From Pseudomicrostroma phylloplanum (lineage: Eukaryota > Basidiomycota > Exobasidiomycetes > Microstromatales), in NCBI GenBank assembly GCA_039545275.1, contig BCHS01000003.1:1-64000 (forward strand): a stretch of DNA of 64,000 bases. The letters are read 5' to 3'. Shown here one piece after another: positions 1-9,755 of the stretch. The translations under genes were made by a program, and so were the position numbers. How positions within the stretch are numbered: position 1 is the stretch's first letter; each line of letters begins with the position of its first letter. The notes beneath the pieces were generated by a model. The model was given only the letters and a program-made list of their open reading frames with translations, ran no database searches and had not been told where the DNA came from.

Positions 1-96
1 TGCCGTTCCTAACCCTCGCACAATAAACAATAGCTGCCAATACTACTCTGCCGTTCCTAACCCTCGCACAATAAACAATAGCTACCAATACTACTG
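1..96. repeat. 48-base tandem repeat (two copies, truncated by window edge)
   Basis: Bases 1-48 and 49-96 are the same 48-base unit with two differences (a G/A change near base 36 and the final base). A decayed third copy may follow to about 120. Each unit contains CCTAACCCTCGC and CAATAAACAATAG. The array probably continues to the left of the window. It lies downstream of the VPS16 stop, in non-coding DNA. This is a minisatellite by structure; no function can be inferred. Confidence 0.9.
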
Positions 97-358
97 TCCC
101 CTTCCTGCCCCTCGCTACCAATCACAAGCCGGAGCTGAGCATAGTATTGACATTGGTATTGGTGCGAGGGGTGGAGGATCACTTGCGCAATATCATCAGC
201 ACAAGTACGCCAATGCCGTCATGGGTCTCGGCCCTACGGTCCTCCACGTGACTGTTCTTGGTGACAGAGCCGTTGCGACTCCCGGGCTGCTGCTATGAAG
301 CCATTTCTCATTGGTGCATCGGTAGCCACTCCATTCCTCCTGCCTGTTTCGCCCCGTG
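97..358. other. Non-coding stretch 3' of VPS16
   Basis: No gene is supported here. Small open frames overlap the VPS16 3' end on the other strand and show no conserved motifs. This is probably the VPS16 3' UTR and flanking DNA. Confidence 0.6.
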
Positions 359-3300
359 CTACGCCTTTTCATCCATTTTTGCCTGGAGGGGACCAGCGAT
401 GTCGACGGGCAGTCGAGCCATCAATGCACTGGGAGAGGCAGTCAGAGAAGGAAGAGGTGAGCTTCGTCGGCTTCGGCCTGGGTATCTGCCAGAGACTGAC
501 CCGAATCTAGCTTTGTCCGCCTTGTCTCCTGCGGCCATAAGCTTAGGAACATAGCGCAAGGCCTCTGCATTCGCTCGAGAAGACAAAAGCTTAGCGATGA
601 ATGGCTCGTAGCCGATAGGAGGCGGTCGTTTCGAATTCGCTGTTGGATTGAAGAAGTCAGCACAGACTGCTCTCTCAATGACTACTGCAGCCGATGTCTT
701 GCGATATTTTCGCTCGTTCCACTCACCAAAGGCCCAGAGGCCCTCCCAGTCTCGCATCCTGATGTAAGCATCCAGCTTGATAGCCCACCACCTTTTCTCG
801 GGCAACTTCCAATCTGACCGCAGCTTCTCTGCCTTCTTTGCCATTTGACCGCCCTGACGACCCTTGATGAGGCACTCCCGAATAGTGTCGTTCAACGATA
901 GACCGACCCATTGTGAACGACCGCCGTCATCTTTTTCCAGTGTTTGCTGAAAAGAAAGCAACCTGATCGATTCGTCGACGAGCTTCGATTCCAGAGACCG
1001 CTCCTTGTCCTCGTTGAACAGTTTCGAAGCATCTTTGCGCGCAAAGACAGCCTGACTGAGGGACGACTCGCTATGGTCCATTCCCTGTGCGACCTGACCA
1101 CTTTCCCAGGAGAGCATGGCAGCTTCCGCTCGCCGATCATCGGTGAAGTAAAGGTCCTTGAGGAGGTCTCGATCATAGCTGTGAGCGTAGGCTTCAAGTA
1201 AGCGCACAGCTAGATCGTTGGGACCCGACCCATCCGACGAAGAGGCGATGGCAGTGGTTGATGGCTCAATAAGCCGGAAGAAGTCTCCTCTCGAGAGCTG
1301 GCTCTTCAAACGGAGTAGGACATGGTAGACTAGGTCGGTGTCACCGCTCTCGACACTCTTCTGCAATGCCAGACGATCTTCGCCCATCTTGAGCAAGAGC
1401 GGGACTTGGTCGACCGCTCGGGGCTCATAGTCCAGGAGCTTTGTAGCTAGCCTTACTCTGCCAGCTTGAAATGCTGAGGTGGCGATAGAGCTGTAGCTGA
1501 CAGTAACCGCCGCGTCGTTTGCTTTCCCGAGGTCTTCAAACTTGCGGACAATGGTGGTACACAGCTCGTCATCTTCCGTGCTTGCTGCTTCAGTGCCGCG
1601 GCGAATGGTATAGCTTCCCTTTCCGAGGGCTGATTGTGCAATCTTCGCCCGTGCCCAATGTTTGAGTATCGGATCCAGTCGCTGGGAGAGGTGCGAGGCG
1701 ATACGAAGAGAGAGAAGGTGATGATTGCGGTTTGTGAGTCGCGATAGCAGCGCCGTTACGCCCATGTTCTCGAACTGCTCGTAGGACAAGGGGATGCCGA
1801 CCTCGTATGACCGAAGATTGTTCAGGACACGAAGGCGACGCGAGACAGCTACGAAGTTGGTAGGGTCGTAGTTGCTCGAGTCCAGGAAGGTCTTGCCGAA
1901 GCTAGCTGCTCTAAGCAGCCGCCTCTGCCACATCACGTCCCACTCGTGAGATGCGGCATCAAGACATGTATCGACTGCGCTGGCGAGTTCGCTGCGAATC
2001 GCACGTATACCGTCATGGGCCTTCGGAGAGCGTCTCGAGAAGCTCTCAGAAGCATCGAAGAGCATAGCTGATGCTTCAGAAGAACCAGGGCGGAAGACTG
2101 CAGAAGTAGAGTCTGAGAGAAGGGCGGACGACGCATCAGCGTGCCTCAAGAGACGTGAGCGTTGTGCTGCTCGTCAGGATCGCACAAAGAGGGACTCACC
2201 TGCGACTTTCTGAATGAAATCGTGCCGTTCGGCACCTATGATTCGTACCCCATCGACCTCAGGCACCAAGTGAATACCTGGAGAGTAAAAATATCTTTGG
2301 AACCAATGCAGCAGCGTGGCAAAGTAAGCAATCAATGTCGCTCCGCTTCCTCCCTAGTCTCCTAGTGCTCTGGCACTACACTCACCGAAGGGAATCCCCA
2401 AAGGGTCCCACCATGACGACTTCAGATTCGAATGCCAGAGCCACGGTATTGTTTCCGCACCACTCAATCTGTCTGATTCCAGTCTGGCCCAAGGTTGCAG
2501 AAAAGACGGCAGTCCCTCCTTGGTTGGATGCGTGTATCTCCCGGTATGCCTCGCAATCAGTGACATCAAATTCGCTCAAGCTCCGTTGAAAGTCGGAGCT
2601 GACGACCCAGAGCTTCTTGTCAGATGTCAGCAGAGCAAGCAACTTGCCGTTTGAACTGGCTACGATGGAAGAGAAGGGACCCCGAGTCAGCCGCATGTCC
2701 GTGGGTCCCGAGATGGAATCGAGGGCGATGAGCGTTCCTCGAGAAGCCGTAGCTTGCGGTTGATGTGGTGTGGACCTTCCAGAGCTACTACTGGCCGATA
2801 CTTCTGACGATGCAGCCCCATTGCCACTGTTGATTGCAGCCACGCCATTGCTCGGCACTACAGCCGGCGAGAGAAGTACCTCGAGTACGCCAGAAGCAGA
2901 TACGGTGGGCGGGAGGAAAGTCCAAGCAGTCGGAAGTGGTGGGGGCCCCGTCGACGAGCCCTGAGAAGCGGGCAGAGCTTGCGGCAGGAGCTGAGGAGCT
3001 GCAGGAGATACGTACTGATCCCATATGCCCTCACCATCGTCTTCTTTCCGCTGGGGAAAGCGAAAGTCCACAAATCTCCCGCCGCCGGTGAGCGCGACGA
3101 TGCCTTGATCCCACACCTTTCCCTCTACGACTCCAGTCTCGGTCGCTTCGGCGCCGAGGGTATACTGAGTGTAGTAGCAGGTAGAAGTGACTGGCGTGGG
3201 TACCGCACTAGAGTCTTGCGGTGAAGACGTGCCGGATGGGCCAAGCGCGGGGCAAGGCAATAGAAGCGTGTACAGGCGCACCACACCTTCGTCTAGGACG

Positions 3301-3690
3301 ACAGCAAGCTCTTCTCTCGAGGTAAAGCCAATACCAGCGATACGATTGGAGTTGTCCCACTACACGAGAAGGGGCAGCCGTGTCAGAGCTGCGGTCGCAG
3401 TCACTCTTCTTGGTCTGACAGTGTACGCTTGCACTCACCGGTATGCTCTCCACGAGTTGTCCCGCAGCTGTGTAGACGAGTATCCTAGGCTTCAGCGCTG
3501 ACGCCTTGCCAAGCATGACGACTCTCCTGGGGTCTCTGGTGACGGCTACGAAGCCTCCATTGGCGGCGCTCACCACCAGGTAACCGCTCAGGTCTTGAGA
3601 CGAGTGTGACCAGGCAAGGGAGTAAAGGTCACGCCGGCGATAGAAGGCCGACTGCAGCGGCGAGCATTCGGCAAATGGATGGGAAGACAT
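359..3690 (-). CDS. VPS16: Vps16, core subunit of HOPS/CORVET tethering complexes
   Basis: Vps16 is a core subunit of the HOPS and CORVET complexes, which tether endosomes and vacuoles before SNARE fusion. Exons on the minus strand are 3690-3439, 3359-2386, 2294-2200, 2112-727, 639-501 and 428-359, giving about 971 residues. The start reads MSSHPFAECSPLQSAFYRRR, like the Vps16 N-terminus. The N-terminal beta-propeller half contains WDNSNRIAGIGFTSREEL and RYFYSPGIHLVPEVDGVR, which only form across splice joins. The C-terminal alpha-solenoid (Vps16_C) contains WWAIKLDAYIRMRDWEGLWAF followed by PIGYEPFIAKLL. Two introns (726-640 and 500-429) are multiples of three without stops. Removing the first restores WAFANSKRPPPIGYEPF, as in the family; the last one is less certain. 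The protein is longer than the usual ~840 residues because of Ser/Pro-rich inserts. Confidence 0.93.
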
Positions 3691-4016
3691 GGCGGACCCG
3701 CGTACGCCGTCACTGGCAGCGGTAGCTATGGCGATGCGAGTGGATCGAAGACAGAAGGAGGGAGGATGATGCCAGACGCCAAGGCAGACAATGGGGACGA
3801 CGACGAGGAAGGAAGGAAGGAAGGCGCCTCCGCCTCGCCGCTCACGGGCCACGCCGGGGCGAGTCGGGGTTCAAAGCACGAGGAAGCACAGCATATTAGT
3901 TAGACGGTGGGGCACAAGACATTAAATTAGAGAGGAAGTGCGCCGGTCTCAGTCACAATGTACCAGCTGGCTCTCTTACTCGAGACCTCTACTCTCATAT
4001 CTGGTAGCTGGGAAGT
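3691..4016. promoter_or_regulatory. VPS16 upstream region with GGAA microsatellite
   Basis: This 326-base gap separates the VPS16 start from the stop of the carrier gene, both on minus. It should hold the VPS16 promoter and the carrier's upstream neighbour spacing. A short run of GGAA repeats lies near 3807-3824. No coding potential and no clear TATA box is visible. Confidence 0.5.
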
Positions 4017-5423
4017 CTACCTGACGTAGGCCTCTAGGTGCCGTGCTGCAAATTCGTACGTGACAAAGGTAGCGGCATTCGAAATGGGCGCCCTGGCAAG
4101 AGTGGGGGCCAGACCTCTGAAGAAGCCCTTCCACCCGCTCTGTTTGAAGATTTGCCGGGCGCAGTCTAATGTACCTTGGTACTGCCTCTTGCCCTTGTCC
4201 AGGGCATCCGTCTGCAACCTGGACTTGATCACGTCCATGGGGTAGACCATCACCCACAGTGCGGGACCCGAGATGGCACCTCCCAGCATGGCCCACAGCG
4301 CTGGCAGCTCGGCACGAGTGAGATTGTCCTTCTTGAGCTTGTAGCCCACCACTGCCTCGTAGACGAGGAAATACATGCCCATGCCGTGACCTTCCCTGAA
4401 CAGAGTCGGTACCATGCCTTTGAAGAGACCAGACGGACCAGAGGAAGCGACGATCCTGTGCGGAGCAGCAGCAAGAAAGCACGTCGAGGCGTACGGTCAG
4501 CTTCGCACACGACGCCAAAGTCAGCTTCATCACGACATAGACTCACTTTCTGGCGCAGTCCAGGGGTCCGCTGTAGATCTGAGTAGCCTGGGTCTGCAAG
4601 CGAATACGAATGTGCTCTACAGGCCCAGCAACAAAGGAATTGGCGACTCCAGCAGACACTCCGGCGGCGTAGAGCTGGGGACTGGTGAGGGCGAATGCCT
4701 TTGGCCCAACTCCCAAGAGCGATTCTGCGCCCTCAGGGACGCCTGCTGCCCTCGCGTTTCTAGAGGCAAATTCTCGCTTGACTCTTTCCACGACGCCGAA
4801 TTGGATAGACACGCAGAGACCCACACCCAGAAGAGGTGTTAAAGTGCCCTATGAGAAGGAGTAGGACGGAGCGTTGTGTCCATGATTGTTAGCGGACACT
4901 TGCCAGTGAAGGCACCAGACTACCTGCGCCTGACATTCGCCTACACACCTTGTAGAATCCGAGGGGACCATCCTTCTTGATGATTTGCATAGCACAGTCA
5001 CCCATGCCTACGAAAATGGAAACCACCGGACATCTCAATCTGGGTCCTCGTCATATTCAAGAACCTGCGAGCGCCCTCAGGACACTCACCGGTATAGGTA
5101 CCCTGGGGTGCGGTCTGGAGGCGCACCTTGAGCATGTCCAGGGGCCTAAAGCCAAAGTGACGGCAGGGTGTGTGAGCGGAGGACGTGGAGAGCAAACGCT
5201 CATGCATGAGTCCACCATCGACCTTTTGATACTCACTGCCCGACCAGAACCTGAGCAATGCCTCCCGCCGTCCCTTCGAGGTGTGAGATCCGGGTGCGCG
5301 TCAGACGGAGTCTGCGCCGCATGTTGGGCTGACTCGGGTATGTCGGTGCCTGGACTCACCTGATAGGACATCTTTTGCAGTCCTCGAGATGTTCACCGTG
5401 CTTTGCACATCCTTGGAGGCCAT
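4017..5423 (-). CDS. Mitochondrial carrier family protein, YMC1/YMC2-like
   Basis: This is a six-transmembrane solute carrier of the mitochondrial inner membrane. Exons on minus are 5423-5360, 5273-5237, 5145-5090, 5007-4949, 4848-4547 and 4455-4017, giving 318 residues, normal for the family. All three signature repeats are visible: PLDMLKVRLQT, PVEHIRIRLQT and PMDVIKSRLQT. The first repeat is only assembled by splicing three small exons, which restores GTAGGIAQVLVGQPLDMLKV. Other matches to yeast Ymc1/Ymc2 are GVGLCVSIQFGV, LFKGMVPTLFREGHGMG and FFRGLAPTLARAP. The nearest known family is the Ymc/carnitine-ornithine-like carriers; the exact substrate (amino acid, acylcarnitine or organic acid) cannot be read from sequence. 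Confidence 0.93.
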
Positions 5424-6163
5424 GTCGAATCCCAATGAGTAGGGGGCAGGGGTAGGGAAGTCTAAGTACGGATCAGGGCGGTCAGGCGTGTGTAGTCAAG
5501 CATCTCGGGAGGAAGGAGCTGCTGCTTCCTGCAATTCGGAACGAGGGTCCTTCGGAACCTGCGCGCGCGTCATTGTCGCCGGCAGGCGCACGCATGGCAC
5601 GCGAGCCTCTTGTACCGTCGGCGCATCCAAGCTGACGACTATTCTATGCAAGCTCACACACAGGAGGATGACAGCGTGCGGAGACCTCCACTGAGCATGC
5701 TTCCGAGGCAGTGTCGTGGTTTGCAACAATGGCTCCTCGTGACTGTCCCGCTCTTCGCGCGGTAGGGCGAAGGGCTGGGGCGAATGTGATGAACGTGAGC
5801 GGTAAGAAGCAGGTACAGACTCAAACAGACACGGCAGCAAGCGCGTCGCAGCCACTCCGAGCCCTGAAAGGCTCACACTGCAGAGACTCAGGCATTTACC
5901 GGCGCATGGCAGACAGGCCTTCGCTGCCAGCCACTCGTCGACTCAGCTCAGCTCCTCACCACCACCACTATTACCAGTCCCATCCCTTCCACTAGATCCA
6001 CCCTACATCCCGCTCTCCCCGCTTGCGTCGACTCTCGCTCTCTCTTGACATTACGTACCTCCACCTTCACCACGAGCCCTCAACGTACGTGAGTGTCTCG
6101 CATATTTGTCCTTCACCTCACCCCGGTCTGAGCTCTGCACCAGGAGACCACCACCGACTTTCA
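5424..6163. promoter_or_regulatory. Divergent intergenic region, carrier / aspartic protease
   Basis: This 740-base gap lies between two divergent starts (carrier on minus, protease on plus). It should contain both promoters. Small open frames on both strands lack conserved motifs. The right end is pyrimidine-rich (about 5980-6130), as is common near fungal transcription starts. Part of it may be an unresolved 5' exon of the protease. Confidence 0.5.
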
Positions 6164-7867
6164 ATGAAGCGCCTCCTCATCCACCGTCGTCAGCCTGTGT
6201 GTCTCACCTCTGTCTTCGCTCGATTCTCGCCGGCGCATTACCACGCCAAGGCTGGCAAGTCCAACCAAGTGAGCAGTCAAGAGCGCAGATTTTCAGCAGG
6301 CCAGCGAGCCAGCAGGTCTCGATGTAGGAGATAACTTCAAGTCTGACTCCCCTCTTGTCTTTTCTTCAGTTCAGCATGACGAACGTAATCAGCCTTTCCA
6401 AGAACGTTCACCATCTCAAACTCTCGGCCAAGCCCGATGGTGCCATCAACCTCAAGCTAGTGCAGGCACACATTAAACTGATTGAACGAAAGTTCAGGGT
6501 GAGACAGGTTATCATGCGTAGCCATAGCTGGCGCTGACGTCGCCTCTCCACCCCTCTGCAACCAATCCATATCACTTACTCCCGATACGCAGCGCAACAT
6601 TGACAACTACGAGTCCAACCTAGCTCAGGAGCATCCTTCATCTCAGCGAACGCAGAAACTCACCGACACCACTGCCGGAAAAGAAGGCGACGTTGCTCTC
6701 ACAGATCAGAAGGATGAGCTCTGGACAGGCACCATCTCTTACGGTGGGCAGCCCATCAATATTGATTTTGATACTGGTTCGACTGACGTAAGTAGCTGAG
6801 CCGTAGATACAGTGGCTCACGGCTATGCACCGCCCGACATTGACCTCATTTTCTTGACTGCGACATACTGGTGACTAGACCTTGGTAAACGCTGGTGCTT
6901 ATGTTCCTGGCGACGGCGCCAAAAAGACGTCGAAGACCTTCAAAGCCAGGTACGGCGATGGTACGACTGCCGACGGGACTGTATATACCGATACTCTGGA
7001 GATTGGAGGACTGGAACCTGTCCCCGATGTTGCTATTGGTCTTGCGACCACCACGTTTCTCAAGGCTGAAAGTGGCTCTCAGGGCATATCGGGCCTGGCT
7101 TATCCTAGCCTTTCGCACTTTGGCAAGGAGTACCCTCCGTTCTTCGACTGCCTGATCAGCGCCAAAGCTGTAGCGCGACCCTTGTTCTCCTTCGCCCTCA
7201 GTAGCGAGCCAGGTCAATCTGAACTTGTACTTGGCAACATCTCTTCTAGAGCTGCTGGACCTGCCACCTATGTCGACGTCGACCGCTCCGTCGGCTTCTG
7301 GCAGTGCGCTCCAGGGTCTTGCAGTGTCAATGGCATCAAGATCACCGCCATCATCGACTCCGGTGAGAGGCCTCCAATGGCACTGCTGCGTGACCAGCAG
7401 AGCTCAGGCTTCTGACCGCTTTGCGTTTAATTCACCCGGACACAGGCACTACATTGATCGTTGGCTCGCCTACCCAGGTGGCTCAGCTTCTTGACAGCCT
7501 TCCTGGTGTTAGCAAGGAAGTCCATGATGGTGTCACCTACGGCTTCCTCACCACCTCAGCCATCCCTCAGATTGCCTTCAAGCTTGGCGATAAGAACGTC
7601 GTCCTGACGGAAGAAGCCACTACCTACGGAAGTGATCAGAGCGGGCGAAAGATGCTCTGCATAGTCGGGCGAGACATTGGAGTTGAAGGTTGGGTGAGTA
7701 GAAAACCGAGAATCGAAGCACTGCGTAAAGGTTGACAAACTGAGCCACATGCGTTTTCCTAACTATCCCCACTGTTCAAGATCGTCGGTGATCCACTCTT
7801 CAGGTCTTCTGTCATCGTCTTCGATCGAGGCAACGACACCATTGGGTTTGCTGACCGTCTCGAGTAG
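6164..7867 (+). CDS. Pepsin-like aspartic protease (family A1)
   Basis: This is an aspartic endopeptidase of the pepsin family, probably secreted or vacuolar. Proposed exons are 6164-6268, 6370-6498, 6593-6787, 6879-7362, 7446-7693 and 7781-7867, giving 415 residues. Both catalytic motifs are present: FDTGSTD (Asp about 138) and IIDSGTTLIVG (Asp about 303, the motif restored by splicing at 7362/7446). The segment ARYGDGTTADGTVYTD follows the first motif, and IVGDPLFRSSVIVFD is the usual C-terminal block. The stretch VHHLKLSAKPDG..AHIKLIERKFR looks like a propeptide. The first exon is the weak point: ATG 6164 gives a spliceable frame but no convincing signal peptide, so the true start may lie in another upstream exon. 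Confidence 0.85.
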
Positions 7868-8046
7868 ACCGGGCTCGCCCGAAGGGGAGCACCTATAGAT
7901 TGTAAAGTGAGGCGAAGACGGCATGTCTACCTGATCGCGAAGACGGTCAAATTTCTCTTGCCATTTCCAAACTGTGTGAAAATACAATGAAAATATGACA
8001 ACTTTCTTCCTCCCACCTCAAGTCTACGAACTGACTCTCAGGGAAG
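7868..8046. other. Short convergent gap between protease and aldoxime dehydratase
   Basis: Two stops face each other across 179 bases. The gap should carry both 3' ends. The AT-rich piece around 7975-8005 is the likeliest place for polyadenylation signals, but no exact signal can be assigned. Confidence 0.4.
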
Positions 8047-9231
8047 TCAAGGCCCACCGACAGATTCAGCTTCCTCAGCATACATGCCGGTGGGGGCGGC
8101 ACAATTGATGTACTCGAAGTACTGTTGGTCCTCCTTCAGTACACTGATCTCGTGCCATAGCCGAAGATCTCCTTTGCCCTGAGTCTCTGTCGCGTACTTG
8201 AAGAAGCCATTGAAGATGTCGAGATGAGTCTTGTGCCCCCGTGCCCACGCTTCAAGAGATGAAAGGCAATCGAAGTATGCGAGGCCGAAAGACTTGGAGA
8301 TCGAAGGTTCCAGTGAAACAGGATCGAGGTGATTCATAAAGCGACAATCAAAGCAGCCATAGGCTCGTGCTTGCTTCTGTTGTGCAGCCTCAATACGCTC
8401 GGAGCGAGGAAACTTCTGCTGCGCAAGGAAAGACATCCCATGCTCCAAAATGGGATGCAGTGTGTTCATGTATAGATCGCGATCAGGCCCGGTCATTTGC
8501 GACCAATCTTGGCCGGAGTGAATGACGCAGAGATTGTGCCGGCCGGGGACTCTGTCCCTCTTCGACGAGCTACGATAGAGGAGTGTACGCCTCGGCGTTT
8601 TGTCGGGCTCTATTCTGCTAAAGCTCAGGCCCATCACAGGACATGCCGGGCGGGCAGCAGACATCGCATCGAATTGTCCGAGCGCAAAGCGGTCGCGGGC
8701 ACTTCCCCAGTAGCCGTGCTCTGCAATTGCACCGTTCATATGTGAGCTAAGCACGGCAGCACCCTCGGCACTCGAAGGATTCGAGAAGACCGTCTCGAAG
8801 CGATCCATGGTCGGGAAAATGGCCTCGATGAACCAACCCATGTCTTCTTGTTCCCTCTCCTCGCTGGCGAACCAAATTGAGAATCCGCTTGACACTGTCC
8901 AGTCTTCGTAGTCTTGCCTGCTTGGCCACCATGCCTTCCATGCTCTGGTCTCCCGCAGAGTGTGGGGATCCGTCGAAGAACAAAGGGTCCGATGGCCTGG
9001 CAAAGGACTGCCGAGTGCCAGCAAGCCGCCTACCGGGTCAAGTGCGTCGTAGTCGAGAGTGGTATTGTCAACCAATGACACTGCGCCGAGCATGACCATC
9101 GCTACTTCTTGTATGTGCTCATCGAATCGCGCAGAAAAGACAGGGAAAGGTGGCTCATAATCTGCAGGTGTAGACCTTGCCAGTATTCTCTCCCTACGCA
9201 GATGAGGACAAATGGCAGACTCAAGCGTCAT
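8047..9231 (-). CDS. Haem-containing aldoxime dehydratase (phenylacetaldoxime dehydratase family)
   Basis: The enzyme dehydrates an aldoxime (R-CH=NOH) to a nitrile, using a haem b whose ferrous iron binds the oxime nitrogen. The single exon encodes 394 residues, slightly longer than characterised enzymes (about 350-370). Recognisable blocks are EHGYWGSARDRF, CVIHSGQDW, ARAYGCFDCRFMNHLD and SFGLAYFDCLSSLEAWARGHKTHLDIF, then LRLWHEISVL. By family alignment from memory, His336 (in HKTHLDIF) should be the axial haem ligand and His360 (in LRLWHE) the distal catalytic His. Arg in SARDR and Ser in HSGQDW should be the other active-site residues, with a longer linker between them than in the bacterial enzymes. 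The gene is divergent from a nitrilase (start 9756) that would use its product, which strongly supports the assignment. Confidence 0.92.
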   Translation of the reverse strand: MTLESAICPHLRRERILARSTPADYEPPFPVFSARFDEHIQEVAMVMLGAVSLVDNTTLDYDALDPVGGLLALGSPLPGHRTLCSSTDPHTLRETRAWKAWWPSRQDYEDWTVSSGFSIWFASEEREQEDMGWFIEAIFPTMDRFETVFSNPSSAEGAAVLSSHMNGAIAEHGYWGSARDRFALGQFDAMSAARPACPVMGLSFSRIEPDKTPRRTLLYRSSSKRDRVPGRHNLCVIHSGQDWSQMTGPDRDLYMNTLHPILEHGMSFLAQQKFPRSERIEAAQQKQARAYGCFDCRFMNHLDPVSLEPSISKSFGLAYFDCLSSLEAWARGHKTHLDIFNGFFKYATETQGKGDLRLWHEISVLKEDQQYFEYINCAAPTGMYAEEAESVGGP

Positions 9232-9292
9232 AATGGCGTGGGTGCTATGGAGGCGAGTGGAAGGCGAGGAAGCAGGAGGAACTCAACGAATC

Positions 9293-9316
9293 GGGCTCTC
9301 ATAGGGGCTCTCATAG
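9293..9316. repeat. Perfect tandem 12-mer in the divergent promoter
   Basis: GGGCTCTCATAG occurs twice head to tail at 9293-9304 and 9305-9316, about 62 bases upstream of the aldoxime dehydratase start. It could be a duplicated operator or a chance slippage product. Confidence 0.85.
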
Positions 9317-9326
9317 CGTGGTCGCA

Positions 9327-9332
9327 CTTATC
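9327..9332 (-). promoter_or_regulatory. GATAAG site 1
   Basis: CTTATC on plus, so GATAAG on minus. It is the closest of the four to the aldoxime dehydratase start (about 96 bases upstream) and lies 29 bases from site 2, a spacing seen for paired GATA-factor sites. Confidence 0.55.
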
Positions 9333-9360
9333 AACGGTCGGCTTTGGCGCCATTGCGCCC

Positions 9361-9366
9361 CTTATC
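9361..9366 (-). promoter_or_regulatory. GATAAG site 2
   Basis: CTTATC on plus. It has the same orientation as site 1 and forms a pair with it. Confidence 0.55.
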
Positions 9367-9420
9367 ATTGGGTTCGTGCGCACCGTTCCACAGCGATGCA
9401 CAGCGATGGTACCATGGAGC

Positions 9421-9426
9421 GATAAG
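9421..9426 (+). promoter_or_regulatory. GATAAG site 3
   Basis: GATAAG on plus, next to the CACGTG palindrome at 9434-9439. It sits near the middle of the shared promoter. Confidence 0.55.
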
Positions 9427-9627
9427 CAGGAACCACGTGGCCGGGTGAATTAGATGTCTCTTGCTGCTGGTTGAAAGAAGCGCAGACGAGCGGATGACAG
9501 CGACTCTGCAGCGCCCAAGCCAACGGTCCCGTTTCGGAGGCCCGTGATGCTGCAGCTTAATTACCCCGAACCCCGCGCGCTTGGCATCTGGAAGATTACC
9601 CGAGATACACGGAAGAGGAGAACGAGA

Positions 9628-9650
9628 GATAAGACTCGCTCGTTATAAAT
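9628..9650 (+). promoter_or_regulatory. GATAAG site 4 and TATA box of the nitrilase
   Basis: GATAAG (9628-9633) is followed 10 bases later by TATAAAT (9644-9650), 106 bases before the nitrilase ATG. Spacing fits a fungal TATA promoter with a leader of about 50-80 bases. Confidence 0.55.
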
Positions 9651-9755
9651 GGCCTCCATCATCGCGAGGCGGACGATTGTATCACGCCTCTCCACTTCGC
9701 AACTCGAACTTCACTCAGTGACCACACCACAAAAGCACCAGCCCTCTTCACTCTC

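Larger units (their letters stand above)
9232..9755. promoter_or_regulatory. Shared divergent promoter of aldoxime dehydratase and nitrilase
   Basis: These 524 bases lie between two divergent start codons. They contain four GATAAG hexamers (9327-9332 and 9361-9366 as CTTATC, 9421-9426 and 9628-9633 direct). There is also a palindromic CACGTG (9434-9439), a perfect tandem 12-mer and a TATA-like TATAAAT (9644-9650). GATAAG is the binding site of fungal AreA/Nit2-type GATA factors that derepress nitrogen-scavenging genes. About 0.25 copies are expected by chance in this length on both strands. Nitrogen-controlled co-expression of the pair is an inference. Confidence 0.7.

Noticed and set aside
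1..96. CCTAACCCT inside the 48-base repeat, telomere-like
   Set aside because: Only one telomere-like hexamer per 48-base unit; not a telomere array, and ordinary genes follow at once.
6023..6163. Upstream in-frame extension of the aspartic protease
   Set aside because: The added residues are His/Ser-rich and not a signal peptide; ATG 6164 kept as a provisional start.
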